A DNA stretch of 64,000 bases from Corynebacterium epidermidicanis (GCF_001021025.1 NZ_CP011541.1:868001-932000); one strand, 5' to 3'; shown: positions 9,075 to 19,418, numbered from the stretch's first letter. A program made the numbers and translations. Notes: generated by a model from the letters alone, not told the origin.

Positions 9075-9712
9075 GAGTTAAGCAAAAGAAAAGTGTGTAC
9101 CGGAATCGTGATGCCCCCAGTTCAAGCACGCGAAATCCGGGTTGTGTTGCGCGCGTAGGGCATTAGTCCCCTCCAACACGCTCGATATCGCGATTTTTGT
9201 GCTCGGGCTGCGGCATCCGCACGTGATGGGGTGGGGCGGTGTAGAGAAAACCGACCCTCCTGCTTAGAGTTCGCTGGGCTTATGTAGGAGCAAGGCACCG
9301 CCAGATGGCGGTGTAGCGGTGAGACTTTCGATGCTTCCTCCACCCATAGGTCACCCCAAAGAATGTGGTGGTATTCCGCCAATTCTACGACCGGATCACC
9401 GCCATGTCACAACTGCTGCGATCGCAGCGAGAGCTGGTGTGGCCGCTGGGAATACGGCGCATTCGCATAAGTTACCGTTTTGGCCGAATCTCAGAAAACC
9501 ATGCCGACCAGCTTGCATGTGTCAACGCTTTGCCGACCGGGCGCAGTGTTTAGGTACGCCAGTTTTCGGATGCGTCCCCTGGAGGTGGCACAGGTGCTAG
9601 TCAGTACTTCCGAAGTAGGAGTACTACCACGGAAGTACGACCTAGCACTCGTGCAGTAAATCCACATGAGCAACGACATCCCAACCGGACACATATGTCT
9701 TTACTTAATCCG
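9075..9712 (+). repeat. Decayed, expanded member of the dispersed element, copy F
   Basis: The first 45 bases (GTTAAGCAAAAGAAAAGTG…) match the left end of copies B and E, and 9596-9712 match their right end (CCGAAGTAGGAGTACTAC…, AGCACTCGTGCAG, CCGGACACATATGTC). Between them lie about 470 bp found in no other copy here. That insert has frames of up to about 90 codons in several phases, none of which I recognise, so it is either a later insertion or the remains of a longer parent element. Its right end is 17 bases from copy B. Confidence 0.55.
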
Positions 9713-9729
9713 ACAAAGAGCCCATGGAT

Positions 9730-9992
9730 GGGTTAAGTAAAGAAGAGTGTGTCTCTGATGCGTGTTTTCCGCAACATAGTGGGCCTGAGGCTAGTGTTTG
9801 TTGTTGTTTGGGTGCGTTACCTCGCTCGATGTCGTCCCTTCGGTGTAGTCGGACTACCGCTGTGGGGTTTTATTCATTAAAAAACGCTGCTCTACGTAGT
9901 CGGACTACGCCGAAGCGACGACATAGCACTTGTGCAGCACACCCGCACCGCCGAAGACATCCCAACCGGACACACTTTTCTTTACTTACCCA
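9730..9992 (+). repeat. Dispersed palindromic element, copy B, with 7-bp flanking direct repeat
   Basis: Terminal inverted repeats of about 23 bases (GGGTTAAGTAAAGAAGAG… at the left; ACTTTTCTTTACTTACCC at the right). Core arms ATGTCGTCCCTTCGGTG… and …CGCCGAAGCGACGACAT each include GTAGTCGGACTAC. The element is flanked by CATGGAT at 9723-9729 and at 9993-9999; the right copy is separated from the CCC end by one A that may belong to the element. This is the pattern expected of transposition with a 7-bp target duplication. Confidence 0.85.
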
Positions 9993-10056
9993 CATGGATA
10001 CCAAAAAACCCGCCAAACTGACCTAAAAGGCCAGCTCAACGGGCGTTTTTGTGTTG

Positions 10057-10128
10057 CTTCCCCACCAGGACTCGAACCTAGAATGACGGTACCAAAAACC
10101 GGAGTGTTGCCAATTACACCATGGGGAA
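10057..10128 (-). tRNA. tRNA-Gln (anticodon TTG)
   Basis: Read on the minus strand, a 7-bp acceptor stem (TTCCCCA with TGGGGAA), D arm GTGT…ACAC, anticodon loop with TTG, and T arm CTAGG-TTCGAGT-CCTGG are all present; 72 bases with G as discriminator. CCA is not encoded. The first anticodon-stem pair is a C·T mismatch, the other four pair. It decodes CAA and probably CAG, and lies upstream of the TetR-mfd pair on the other strand. Confidence 0.93.
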
Positions 10129-10324
10129 ACGCGCAGCTAAACCGAGCTCTGTGAAGAACGCTGTCTGCGACGCTTTAAGCATAGTACCTCATTGTCGTCG
10201 ATAAGCGAACATTGCCCCGCTAGCAGCAGCTTTTCGTCAAGTGGAACGGATGGGTTGGAACAGCCTGGGCGCGGAAAGCTGCATGTATTGGTTAGTTACC
10301 TGCTCGGTGGTTAATGTGGTGATC

Positions 10325-10957
10325 ATGGGTAGACAGCGAATGACTGGTGAGCAGCGTCGCGAGCAGCTGATCTCGATCGGTCGGACGCTTTTCGCAGAAC
10401 GTGGGTTCGATGGTGCGAGCGTTGAGGAAGTGGCGGCTCGCGCAGAAGTTTCCAAGCCCGTGGTGTATGAACACTTCGGGGGCAAAGAAGGCTTATATAG
10501 TGCCGTGGTCGACCGAGATATGCAGGCGTTGGAACAGACGATGACGCAGTCGCTGGCACAGGGGACCGCTCGGCAGCGTATCGAATCGGCGGTTTTGGCG
10601 TTGTTAACTTTTATTGAGGAAAACTCCGACGGCTTCCAGATCTTGGTGCGCGATATGTCGCAACCTGCGGATCCGCAGTCGGGTTTGAGCCCTCGCACGT
10701 ACTCCACATTGCTCAATGACATCGTCGGGCAGGTTAGCCACATTTTGGCGGAGTCATTTCGGCAAAAGGGCTATGACCCCCAGCAGGCCGTTCTCTATGG
10801 TCAGGCGCTGGTCGGGATGATCTCGATGACATCCCAGTGGTGGCTGGATAAGCGGGAGCCCTCTAAAGAAGTCGTCGCTACGCACATCGTTAACCTATGT
10901 TGGAACGGGTTGGCCCGCTTGGAAAAGAATCCGCAATTATCGCAAGGAGAACACTGA
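10325..10957 (+). CDS. TetR-family transcriptional regulator
   Basis: A 210-residue protein starting [19 protein letters not shown]. The N-terminal helix-turn-helix is clear ([22 protein letters not shown]), followed by a ligand/dimer domain. The stop codon overlaps the mfd start (TGATG), so the two genes are probably one transcript and translationally coupled. The same TetR-mfd order is known in other corynebacteria, but the ligand is unknown. The ATG at 10325 fits family N-termini; an in-frame extension upstream has no family character. Confidence 0.88.
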   Translation: MGRQRMTGEQRREQLISIGRTLFAERGFDGASVEEVAARAEVSKPVVYEHFGGKEGLYSAVVDRDMQALEQTMTQSLAQGTARQRIESAVLALLTFIEENSDGFQILVRDMSQPADPQSGLSPRTYSTLLNDIVGQVSHILAESFRQKGYDPQQAVLYGQALVGMISMTSQWWLDKREPSKEVVATHIVNLCWNGLARLEKNPQLSQGEH

Positions 10958-13900
10958 TGGCGCAGACCCCCATGCTGGCAGGGCTGCTAAAAGTAGCAGC
11001 TTCTGACCCGAAGCTGAAGGGGCTATTGGAAAACGTCGGTACGCAGCGCCTGCATATTGAGGCCAAACATCAAGCGTTGCCGTGGACTGTCGCCACGTTG
11101 GCGCACCGCGCTCCCGTTCTCGTGGTCGTTGCTACTGGGCGTGAAGCCGAAGACCTCACTGCCGAGCTGCGTGCGATTCTCGGCGACGCCGTCGCTTGGT
11201 TTCCGTCCTGGGAGACCCTGCCGCACGAACGGATGAGCCCGGGCGTAGATGTCGTCGGCCGGCGCGCCGAGGTGCTCGCACACCTTAACCAACTCAAAGT
11301 TGTAGTCACCGCAGCTCGCGGGTTCGCCCAGCCAGTGCTCAAACAGGACTACCAGCCGCTCCAGGTAACGGCGGGCCAAGACTACGACTTCGCGACACTA
11401 ACCCGGGAACTCGTCCACCGCGCGTACTCCCACGTAGACATGGTGGCAAAGCGCGGACAATTTGCGACCCGTGGCGGCATCATCGACGTGTTCCCAACCA
11501 CCGCGGACCATCCGGTGCGACTGGAATTCTGGGGCGATGAAGTCACAGATATTCGTGCCTTCGCGGTCGCCGACCAGCGCGCAATCCCGGACATGAGCTA
11601 CACATCCGTGGACATCTTTCCAGCCAGGGCGCTGCTTATCGACGACGCCGTCGCCAAGCGCGCAGCCGACCTGGCAGTTGCGCATCCCGGGAATCCAGCC
11701 CTCGTCGAGCTGCTGACAAAGGTGTCCGAAAAGCAACCGGCAGAAGGCATGGAAGCCCTTATTCCGGCGCTTACTGATGCGGACATGGTGGCATTGCCGG
11801 ACGTGATGCCCGCGGGCACGCACACCTTGCTCGTGGACCCGGAAAAGATTCGCACCAGAGTCGCCGACCTGGAAGCAACCGACCAAGAATTCCTCGCGGC
11901 CGGTTGGGAAGCCGCTGCCATGGGAGCTGATGGCCCCGTCGCAGTGAGTGGCCTTGACCTAACAGCTAGTTCCTACCGATCATTCGAGTCCCTGCTGCTC
12001 TCCAGCGAAATCACTTGGACGTTCGCTCCGGAAGGCATGCTCGTCGCTGATGCAGCAGATACGTTGCCACTTGACTTCGAGGCGGCACCGGCTCCCCGTG
12101 GTGATCTCAAAGAGATCGACACGTTGATGGCGATGTTGCTCGCGCACACTACCGCCGGTGGACGCGCAGCGTTTGTTGCTCCTGCGCAGGGTGCCATCAA
12201 GCGGATGGTTGACCGCTTCAAAGAGAAGGGCATCCCCACCAAGGTGGCTACCGCAGGGTGGCAGCCTACTGCTGGGGAAGTGACTCTCTACCAGGCGCTT
12301 TCACACAACGGCTTGGTTTTCCCTGGCGCACAGCTTGTAGTTGTCACCGAAACTGACCTGACCGGCAACCGCGTGGGCGATATTGCGGGAGCGAAGCGTC
12401 GACCAGCCAAGAAGCGAAACCGAGTTGATCCGCTGGCGCTGAAAACCGGCGATCTGGTGGTGCATGAGACGCACGGTATCGGACGATTCCTGAAAATGAC
12501 CGAGCGGACCATCAACACCGGTGATGGCACGTCGCGTCGGGAATACCTGGTGCTGGAATACGCGTCTTCGCGGCGCGGCGGCCCGGCTGACCAGCTGTAT
12601 GTCCCCATGGATTCCCTTGACCTGCTGTCAAAGTACGTAGGCGGGGAAAAGCCGGCGCTGTCCAAGATGGGTGGTGCGGACTGGAAGAACACGAAGAAGA
12701 AGGCCCGCGCCGCGGTTCGGGAAATTGCGGGCGAGCTGGTTGAGCTCTACGCCAAACGTCAAGCCGCGCCTGGCCACGCATTCGCGCCGGACTCACCGTG
12801 GCAGGCCGAGATGGAAGACAACTTTCCGTTCGTGGAAACTGAGGACCAGATGCTTGCCATCGAGGCTGTGAAAGCCGACATGGAAAAGCCGGTGCCGATG
12901 GACCGCGTGGTGGTCGGCGACGTTGGCTACGGTAAAACCGAGGTCGCCGTGCGCGCAGCATTTAAAGCGATCCAAGACGGAAAACAGGTGGCGGTGCTCG
13001 TGCCGACGACCCTGCTCGCACAGCAGCACTTGTCAACATTTGAGCAGCGTATGGAGGGTTTCCCGGTTACTATCCGTGGCCTTTCCCGCTTTACTTCAGC
13101 CTCCGAGTCGAAGGAAACCCTAGCTGGACTCCTCGACGGCACCGTCGACATCGTCATCGGTACCCACCGCCTCCTCCAAACCGGCGTGCACTGGAAGAAC
13201 CTCGGACTGGTCATCGTGGACGAAGAGCAGCGCTTCGGCGTGGAGCACAAGGAACACATCAAAGCCTTGCGCACCGCCGTCGATGTGCTCACCATGTCTG
13301 CCACCCCGATCCCGCGCACCCTGGAGATGTCGATGGCCGGCATCCGCGAAATGTCGACCATTCTGACCCCGCCGGAGGACCGCCACCCCGTGCTCACCTA
13401 CGTGGGCGCACAGGAAGACAAGCAGGTCGCCGCGGCTATTCGACGCGAGCTGCTTCGCGACGGCCAGATCTTCTATGTCCACAACAAAGTTTCTTCGATT
13501 GAAAAGAAGGCCCGCGAGATCCGCGATCTGGTGCCGGAAGCCCGCGTCGTCGTGGCGCACGGCCAGATGTCCGAGGAACTTCTCGAACAAACAGTGCAGG
13601 GTTTCTGGGATCGCGAGTATGACGTCCTCGTGTGTACCACCATCGTGGAAACCGGCCTGGACATCGCGAACGCGAACACATTGATCGTCGAAAATGCGCA
13701 CCATATGGGCCTTTCCCAGCTGCACCAGCTGCGTGGCCGCGTGGGGCGCTCCCGCGAGCGTGGCTACGCCTACTTCCTCTATCCGAAGGGGATCACCCTG
13801 ACGGAGACGTCGTACGATCGTCTTGCGACCATCGCCCAAAATAATGACCTGGGCGCTGGCATGGCCGTGGCGATGAAAGACCTCGAAATGCGTGGCGCCG

Positions 13901-14562
13901 GCAACGTGCTGGGCGCTGAGCAGTCCGGCCACATCGCGGGCGTCGGCTTCGATCTCTATGTCCGTCTCGTCGGCGAGGCCGTGGAAGCGTTCCGAGCGAT
14001 GGCCGACGGCAAAGTCCTCGATGCCACGGATAAAGAGCCCCGCGAAATCCGCGTTGACCTGCCTGTCGACGCCCACATCCCGGAGTCCTACATCAACTCC
14101 GAGCGCCTGCGGCTCGAGGTTTACCGCAAATTGGCATCTTCCACTTCCGAGACTGACTTGCAGTTGGCCGTTGAAGAAATGGAAGACCGCTACGGCCCGA
14201 TCCCGGTCGAAGTATCCCGGCTGCTTGCGGTTGCCCGGCTGCGCCACATCATGCGCGCCGCGCGTCTTACCGATGTCGCGATCCAGGGCACCCGCATCAA
14301 GGTTCACCCCGTCGAGCTGCCGGATTCTAAGCAGGTGCGCCTGCGCCGTCTCTACCCAGGCTCGACTTACCGCGCGGCGGCCCAGGCAATTCAGTTGTCG
14401 ATTCCGAAGGCCGGCAACGGCATGGGAGCACCGCAGCTTCGCGACGTCGAGCTGCTCCAATGGGTAGCCGACTTCATCGCCGGGATGTTTGATGTACCGG
14501 CGGTGTCGGTGTCTGGCGGAGATTCATCCAAGAAGGACCGCGTGATTTCAGTAGGGGACTAG
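10957..14562 (+). CDS. mfd: Transcription-repair coupling factor
   Basis: DNA translocase that removes stalled RNA polymerase and recruits UvrA to lesions. The 1201-residue protein starts at [12 protein letters not shown] with AAGGAG upstream. Order: UvrB-like UvrA-binding region (about 1-350), CarD-like polymerase-interaction domain (from about 498, [15 protein letters not shown]), SF2 motor with Walker [10 protein letters not shown] (about 653), DEEQRFG (about 754), motif VI in [16 protein letters not shown] (about 925), and a TRCF C-terminal domain. Longer reading from 10897 would overlap the TetR gene and is unlikely. Length and motifs are intact. Confidence 0.97.
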   Translation: MAQTPMLAGLLKVAASDPKLKGLLENVGTQRLHIEAKHQALPWTVATLAHRAPVLVVVATGREAEDLTAELRAILGDAVAWFPSWETLPHERMSPGVDVVGRRAEVLAHLNQLKVVVTAARGFAQPVLKQDYQPLQVTAGQDYDFATLTRELVHRAYSHVDMVAKRGQFATRGGIIDVFPTTADHPVRLEFWGDEVTDIRAFAVADQRAIPDMSYTSVDIFPARALLIDDAVAKRAADLAVAHPGNPALVELLTKVSEKQPAEGMEALIPALTDADMVALPDVMPAGTHTLLVDPEKIRTRVADLEATDQEFLAAGWEAAAMGADGPVAVSGLDLTASSYRSFESLLLSSEITWTFAPEGMLVADAADTLPLDFEAAPAPRGDLKEIDTLMAMLLAHTTAGGRAAFVAPAQGAIKRMVDRFKEKGIPTKVATAGWQPTAGEVTLYQALSHNGLVFPGAQLVVVTETDLTGNRVGDIAGAKRRPAKKRNRVDPLALKTGDLVVHETHGIGRFLKMTERTINTGDGTSRREYLVLEYASSRRGGPADQLYVPMDSLDLLSKYVGGEKPALSKMGGADWKNTKKKARAAVREIAGELVELYAKRQAAPGHAFAPDSPWQAEMEDNFPFVETEDQMLAIEAVKADMEKPVPMDRVVVGDVGYGKTEVAVRAAFKAIQDGKQVAVLVPTTLLAQQHLSTFEQRMEGFPVTIRGLSRFTSASESKETLAGLLDGTVDIVIGTHRLLQTGVHWKNLGLVIVDEEQRFGVEHKEHIKALRTAVDVLTMSATPIPRTLEMSMAGIREMSTILTPPEDRHPVLTYVGAQEDKQVAAAIRRELLRDGQIFYVHNKVSSIEKKAREIRDLVPEARVVVAHGQMSEELLEQTVQGFWDREYDVLVCTTIVETGLDIANANTLIVENAHHMGLSQLHQLRGRVGRSRERGYAYFLYPKGITLTETSYDRLATIAQNNDLGAGMAVAMKDLEMRGAGNVLGAEQSGHIAGVGFDLYVRLVGEAVEAFRAMADGKVLDATDKEPREIRVDLPVDAHIPESYINSERLRLEVYRKLASSTSETDLQLAVEEMEDRYGPIPVEVSRLLAVARLRHIMRAARLTDVAIQGTRIKVHPVELPDSKQVRLRRLYPGSTYRAAAQAIQLSIPKAGNGMGAPQLRDVELLQWVADFIAGMFDVPAVSVSGGDSSKKDRVISVGD

Positions 14563-15200
14563 GGTGCGAGAGCTGCCAGTGGGAAGGTGATGACGCCGTT
14601 CTCAAACTTCCTCGTCAAGCCGGTACCAGTGAAGACGGCCATAAAAGCAGGTTGTTTGGTGGTATCGATTGACTGAGATACCCGAGGCAGCTTCAGCGCA
14701 GCTGCCTCGGCGGCCCCGCCGCCGAGTTTCACCTCGATGGTGGCCCATCTTTCGTCGGGAAGCGTAAGAATGGCATCGATTACGTTGCCATTTGAATCAA
14801 GGAAATGGTTGAGGCTACCGCCGAGGGCTTCAACCGTAACAGCCAGGTCATGGAGCACTGTTGCTTCAAAAATGAAGCCTGCGGTCTGCAGGTCTGCGAA
14901 TAATGCCGGTGGCGTGGCTCTGAGAACCGCGGTAGCCAGCGAAGGGTCAGCTAGCACATACTTCGGAGATCGGCGTAGGTTTGCACGATTCTTCAGCGAA
15001 CCGGACCATGGGGGGATCGCTTCAACAGCAAACAATCGCTCGAGAATCCCGGTGTAGCGGGACACAGTCTTGTAATTGATGCCAGGGGCAATTGTTTGCA
15101 GGTCAGCCGCGATTTTAGTCAATGTGACCTCGGCCGCTGTCGAAAATCCAAGGTACGTATTGTTTGCCGAGCACAGAGCTGGTTTCCAAACCAGCCACAA
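14559..15200 (-). pseudogene. Remnant of a DUF4143-type ATPase (C-terminal part only)
   Basis: The 213-codon frame matches only the C-terminal half of the AAA/DUF4143 family, usually about 400 residues: a winged-helix-like segment (TLTKIAADLQTIAPGINYKTVSRYTGILERLF) and the DUF4143 nuclease-like fold with IDAILTLPDERWATIEVKLG. The N-terminal P-loop ATPase is missing and the 90 bp upstream hold no trace of it. The first residues before LGFSTAAEVTL look like junction sequence. It overlaps the mfd stop by four bases tail to tail. A decayed accessory gene. Confidence 0.7.
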
Positions 15201-15240
15201 AATCTAGCGCCCAAATTGTGGACCTGCTAAGTGATAAATA

Positions 15241-15274
15241 GTGGCCTCCCCATCCCAATGAATCGAAAGGCCAC
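15241..15274 (-). terminator. Hairpin after the maleylpyruvate-isomerase-family gene
   Basis: GTGGCCT (minus strand from 15274) pairs with AGGCCAC (ending 15241) around a 20-base loop and runs into TATTTATC, 18 bases after the stop at 15292. A plausible weak terminator. Confidence 0.5.
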
Positions 15275-15291
15275 GTCTCTTTCGGCGTTTC

Positions 15292-15913
15292 CTAACGCCC
15301 CGAGATGATTGCCAAACCTTCGCTGGTGAACTCGTTCAGGTACTCCCGGCGACCAGTTGCAGCCATGAGCAGGGCCAACATTTGGCCTTCGATGGCGGGA
15401 CCTTCGCCAAACGACCAGTCTGTGTCCGTCGCCTTGAGCTGCACGCCTGCAATGCGCGATTTCGTGCCGATGAGCAGGTTGGAGTTTTTGTAAAAGTCCA
15501 AGACCTGCGTTAACAGTTCGATTGGGTAGTCCTGCTCGATGCCTAGCGGACGGCGAATGTCCTCAGCATGCACGATAGCTTCGCCGAGCCAGGAATCGAC
15601 CGGCCCCGGCGGCGTCGACTCGGAATCCAACACCTCGTTGAAACGGCCGAGAACCGCAGCGCCGGATCCTTCGGACAGTCGCACAACCTCGCCAGCCTGC
15701 ATCTTTGCCATGTTGAAGCCGTTCATCGCGAACATTCCGAAGAACTTTAGTGGGTTCATTTGGGCTGTTGAGGTCATGTGGGCGACGAGATTCTTGACGG
15801 TCCAGCCGTCGCAAAGCGACTGCGTATTCCACTGTTCTTCGGTGAGGTGTGGCGAGGTCGGTGGCCAGCGCACGGCGTTCTGCAGCGATGGAGATCCAGA
15901 TCGGGTTGGTCAT
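15292..15913 (-). pseudogene. Maleylpyruvate isomerase / DinB-like family protein with apparent frameshift
   Basis: The family (mycothiol-dependent enzymes, about 200 residues) is visible in two phases. ATG 15913 gives MTNPIWISIAAERRALATDLA; after 22 codons the match continues one base out of phase as LTEEQWNTQSLCDGWTVKNL with the conserved W…SLCDGWTV…H helix motif and runs to 15292. The extra base lies in ACAC at 15847-15850. The downstream frame could start alone from a GTG at 15873, but MRWPPTSPHL is not family-like. The substrate is unknown; no maleylpyruvate pathway genes are near. Confidence 0.7.
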
Positions 15914-15977
15914 GATTTTTTAGCTTAGGTGAGCTGTCAACGATCTGCCGGGTTCGTTTCGAGGGTAACTAAGGCTT

Positions 15978-16166
15978 ATGTTTCGGGAAGCGGTCCGATA
16001 TGGTTTAAGCGCGGTGTTTGCCGCGGGTGTAGTCATTCACTGCCTTGTCGCTGGGAAGCATCCCGCCGGATACGCAGCCTTCGGCCTGTTCCGCGGTGGT
16101 CGGGCAGCACAATTGGTAGCCCAGGTGTCCTGCGCCTTCTTCGTCTCTTTGCTGTTCTTAGGCTAG
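15978..16166 (+). CDS. Possible small membrane protein (62 residues)
   Basis: MFREAVRYGLSAVFAAGVV… contains two hydrophobic stretches (about residues 9-25 and 45-62) around a basic/Gly loop, which would give a hairpin membrane protein. It faces away from the gene at 15292-15913 and could use its divergent promoter region. No clear ribosome-binding site and no family that I recognise, so it may be a chance frame. Confidence 0.35.
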   Translation: MFREAVRYGLSAVFAAGVVIHCLVAGKHPAGYAAFGLFRGGRAAQLVAQVSCAFFVSLLFLG

Positions 16167-16231
16167 GGCTGGCCTACGTCCTCAACGGGAGAGGACTTTC
16201 TGAAGAACCGCCTCGGTAGCCTGATCATGGT

Positions 16232-16269
16232 GGCGTTGACGCTGCCGGTGACCAGGCAGCATCAACGCC
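16232..16269. terminator. Long hairpin between convergent genes
   Basis: A 15-bp stem with a single mismatch (16232-16246 pairs with 16255-16269, loop GGTGACCA) lies just beyond the stop of the secreted-protein gene (16278) and after the small frame at 15978. There is no T run, so it may block 3' exonucleases more than end transcription. Confidence 0.55.
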
Positions 16270-16277
16270 CCGGATCG

Positions 16278-16718
16278 TTAAAAGTGTCCGGTTTGCCGGA
16301 ATTGGGCGTCCAGGGCCGCGGAAAGCCGAGGATTGGGAACGACGCATGCGACAGCTGCAGCAAAACGGATGCCACCGCTGTTGCTTGATCCGGAGATTGT
16401 GTCTGCGCAACGCGCGGCATCAGCGGCTGCACCTGACCATCCCCACAGTGGGCTGAGGTAACCCGTGGAGTAGAACGAAGCGAACATCGTTGCTCCAACA
16501 CTCTGATGGAGCGCATTGGTAGAGCCCTGCAAAGACTGATTGAGTACAGCGCCGAGGGGATCGGTGCGGAATTGGTCGCGGTCTGCGGGGGATAGGTGGG
16601 AGGACATGCCGTCGGGCAAGCTGGAGCCTTGGGCGAGCGCTGGGGCGGTGCCAGCCGAGATGGCCAGACCCGCAGCAAGCGCGCTGGTGCACAGGGAACG
16701 GAGCAAGGTATTCGTCAT
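16278..16718 (-). CDS. Secreted protein of unknown function
   Basis: A 146-residue product with a clear Sec signal peptide (MTNTLLRSLCTSALAAGLAI…APALAQ, cleavage near residue 31). The mature part is about 116 residues, rich in Ala/Ser/Gly, with two Cys that could form a disulfide, as common in small exported corynebacterial proteins. ATG 16718 begins the signal peptide directly, but AAGGAG at 16745-16750 lies far upstream and is better placed for an out-of-frame ATG at 16731. The start is therefore uncertain. Family not recognised. Confidence 0.6.
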   Translation of the reverse strand: MTNTLLRSLCTSALAAGLAISAGTAPALAQGSSLPDGMSSHLSPADRDQFRTDPLGAVLNQSLQGSTNALHQSVGATMFASFYSTGYLSPLWGWSGAAADAARCADTISGSSNSGGIRFAAAVACVVPNPRLSAALDAQFRQTGHF

Positions 16719-16785
16719 GAATGCCAAGCATAAATGATTACCTGCTCCTTTTCAGGGTAAAACTATTAGTTCGCGTTTGGCTGGG

Positions 16786-18765
16786 CTAGAAATCAATCCA
16801 CGGTTGGGAAAGGAAATCGAAGAAGAAATTGCCCACAAATGCTGCCAAGGACGTCCCAATCACAATGCTTGGCACGGCTATCATTCCAGCCTGTGCGAAA
16901 CTCAACCAGCGTAGCGTCGCGCGGCTTGCCCCTATTGCCCATAGTTTTTGCTGGTCAGAACGCTGCTCGAGTTGTGCAAGCGCGACAACCAAGAACAGAA
17001 CTCCCAGGATGAACAGCAGCCCTAGAGCTGCCATGAGGAATGAGACCAGCGCTACACTGCGACTTTGGTCGGCGGCGCCAATCTCCATCCCGGAGGTTTG
17101 GCTCATCCGGTGGAGTTTGAGTTGCTGGAGGGGCCCTGGTGCTTTTGGATACAGACTTGCGATGTAGCCAGTGGGTAGCTCCGCGGCGGGCACTGAGCTC
17201 AGTTTGCCTGGCTTTTCCAGCCCCATCTCAGCTGTCGAGACCGTCTCGCCCTGACGCAAACGTTGCTTGATCGCCTCCCGAGTAGAGGGATCGACGGTGA
17301 AATAGTCGACAATCTCCGGTTCCGCAACGATATGGTAGGAGGTCAATCCGAGGTCATACCAAGCAGTTTGGCCAGAGTAGCCATCATGTTCGTTGGTGTC
17401 GTAGATGTCAACCCTCTTTCCGAAGTCGCCGGAGAGGCTGTCCAGCACCTCGCTGAAGTTGGTCGGAGAGCTAACCGCAACGTTGGCTTTCGCGATGACC
17501 CCAGTGGACAGCGCTTTGTCTCCGAAACCTACGTATGGCAGAGCTGTCGCAAGGGTGCCAATGCTCAGAGTCGCAACCGTGATTGCTCCGATGGCAGCGC
17601 TCGTCCGACCAGCATTTCGGTAGGCATCTCGAGCAGACAAGCGCAGAATGGGAGGAAATTTCGCAGACATCACCCGCAGGATTGAGACGATTGCCGGCCC
17701 CAGCAGGAATGCGCCCAAACTGATTACAGGCAAGCACAGGAGAATCCCGATGTTTTGCTCGAACAGCAGCAACAGCCCCGCTAATACCAGGATTGGCCCT
17801 GAGAACAACTGAATGGCCGTAAATCTCGTGTGGGCGCGCTTGCTGAGGCGTAAGGGGAGTTGGGCGGCCAGCAGCGTGCTCAGCAGGGTGACGGCTGCCA
17901 GCATCAGCCCGAATTGCCAGCTGAAGGTCGCTGGCTCGCCGACGATGAAACGCATGCCGGCCTCAGTTAATGGCCAGGCGAGAACCAGGCCAAGAGTGGC
18001 GCCTATGAAACCTAGCAAAGCGCCTTCCCACAGCAATATCCCAGTGATGTAGCTGGTACGAGCGCCGATGTAGGTCAATTGCTCGGAGACATGACGGAGC
18101 CGTCGATGTGCGATCGCAAAGAGTGGGGTGGTCAGCGCCGCTGTGAAGATCAAAATGAGCCCAAAAAATGACAGCGCCATCGTAGCCCCGATGGGATCGC
18201 CGAAAAAGGTGGTGACAAATTTCCACAATGGTGGTGGTGGCTTTTGTGCTTCTTCAATGTAGATCCCACTTAATCGGAATTCTTGCGGCCCCACTGGCTG
18301 CGAGGTGGCCCACCAGTGCGAATTCGCGGGCCCCATGTCCTTGGCGTCAGCGTAGTTGCCAACCAGGTTGCTCGGATAGCGCAGGTCGTGGACGGTTAGT
18401 TCTTTGCCATTGACTGTGACGGAATCGCCAGGAGCTACCGCTAATGCTCGGGCTACATCCCGTGGGATGATGACGGTGCCTTCTGGCGGTGCGTCTTCTG
18501 TGAGTGCGGTGAAGTACTGGACCACCGTCTCGCCATTGGCCACGACTTCTCCTTGGCCGCGGTAGGCGGGTGTGAAATCGGGTCGCGGTGGCGTGCTGGA
18601 CAGCGCGTAGGAGTAGTAGTTTTCCGGGTATTCCTCGATGACGAATGCGGTGTGCATCATCGAGAAGAAACTGGTCACGATGAGCGTCGGCAAAGCGAGC
18701 AAGAAAATTGTCACGAGTGAGTGTTTAGGGTGCGCACGGAGGTCCCGAATGGCTAGCCGGATCAT
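16786..18765 (-). CDS. ABC transporter permease, FtsX/MacB-like
   Basis: A 659-residue membrane protein with one N-terminal span (about residues 20-40), an extracytoplasmic region of about 140 residues, then groups of spans near 195-220, 245-330, 345-425 and 575-650: two FtsX-type units fused in one chain, as in BceB/VexF-type exporters of peptides or antibiotics. Its start overlaps the ATPase stop by four bases (ATGA). With a PadR regulator it forms a three-gene unit 19882 to 16786. The substrate cannot be told from the sequence. Confidence 0.85.
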   Translation of the reverse strand: MIRLAIRDLRAHPKHSLVTIFLLALPTLIVTSFFSMMHTAFVIEEYPENYYSYALSSTPPRPDFTPAYRGQGEVVANGETVVQYFTALTEDAPPEGTVIIPRDVARALAVAPGDSVTVNGKELTVHDLRYPSNLVGNYADAKDMGPANSHWWATSQPVGPQEFRLSGIYIEEAQKPPPPLWKFVTTFFGDPIGATMALSFFGLILIFTAALTTPLFAIAHRRLRHVSEQLTYIGARTSYITGILLWEGALLGFIGATLGLVLAWPLTEAGMRFIVGEPATFSWQFGLMLAAVTLLSTLLAAQLPLRLSKRAHTRFTAIQLFSGPILVLAGLLLLFEQNIGILLCLPVISLGAFLLGPAIVSILRVMSAKFPPILRLSARDAYRNAGRTSAAIGAITVATLSIGTLATALPYVGFGDKALSTGVIAKANVAVSSPTNFSEVLDSLSGDFGKRVDIYDTNEHDGYSGQTAWYDLGLTSYHIVAEPEIVDYFTVDPSTREAIKQRLRQGETVSTAEMGLEKPGKLSSVPAAELPTGYIASLYPKAPGPLQQLKLHRMSQTSGMEIGAADQSRSVALVSFLMAALGLLFILGVLFLVVALAQLEQRSDQQKLWAIGASRATLRWLSFAQAGMIAVPSIVIGTSLAAFVGNFFFDFLSQPWIDF

Positions 18766-19418
18766 TGAATCTCACCATCCTTGAGCCGGAGGGTGCGATC
18801 CGCAAAAGCGGCCAGGCGCGGTTCGTGGGTGACAAAAAGCCCGGATGCACCGGTGTCCACCTTGTTACGAATCAGACGCATAACTGAATCTGAGGTTGCG
18901 GTATCGAGCGCGCCGGTGGGTTCGTCGGCAAGCAAAACGCTGCGGGTCCCGATGAACGCGCGTGCGATGGCGGCACGTTGTTGTTCGCCACCGGAGACTT
19001 CCGGAGGGAATTGATCCGCTATGGGCAGCAGCCCCAATTCGTCCAGCTCCGCGAGCGCTTGCTCGCGAGCAGTCGCACGTTTGATGCCAGAAATCTCTAG
19101 TGGCAGTGCCACGTTTTCGGCGATGGTGAGCGTTTCAATCAGGTTGTAGTTCTGGAAGACGAAGCCAAGTCGGTCGCGACGCAGGTCGGCTCGCTGGTTT
19201 GGGGTTAAGGTGCTGCAGTCGAGGTCGTCGATAAGCACGGTGCCGGAGGTAGGCACTTCGAGCAGTCCAGCGATGCGCAGGAGAGTGGTTTTCCCCGCGC
19301 CTGAAGGGCCCATAATGGCGATGAGCTCGCCGGGTTCGACAGTGACGTCGACGTTTTTCAGGACGGTGCGCTTGCGCGATCCGTCCAGATATTCGTGGCT
19401 GATGTTGCGTAGTTTCAT
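18762..19418 (-). CDS. ABC transporter ATP-binding protein
   Basis: A 218-residue ATPase of the LolD/MacB (type VII exporter) group. It shows Walker A GPSGAGKTT (residues 36-44), the Q-loop in GFVFQNYNLIETLT, signature VSGGEQQRAAIARAF (about 141-155), Walker B SVLLADEPTGALD (about 160-172) and switch His in FVTHEP. The gene is coupled by four-base overlaps to padR upstream and to the permease downstream. It powers the permease encoded at 16786-18765. Confidence 0.93.
   Translation of the reverse strand: MKLRNISHEYLDGSRKRTVLKNVDVTVEPGELIAIMGPSGAGKTTLLRIAGLLEVPTSGTVLIDDLDCSTLTPNQRADLRRDRLGFVFQNYNLIETLTIAENVALPLEISGIKRATAREQALAELDELGLLPIADQFPPEVSGGEQQRAAIARAFIGTRSVLLADEPTGALDTATSDSVMRLIRNKVDTGASGLFVTHEPRLAAFADRTLRLKDGEIQ

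Noticed and set aside
10057-10128. tRNA-Gln or tRNA-Leu as attachment site of an integrated phage or island
   Set aside because: No integrase, no partial tRNA copy and no direct repeat of the tRNA 3' end nearby.
14559-15200. DUF4143 frame as a complete gene
   Set aside because: The family needs an N-terminal AAA ATPase domain, which is absent from the sequence before it.
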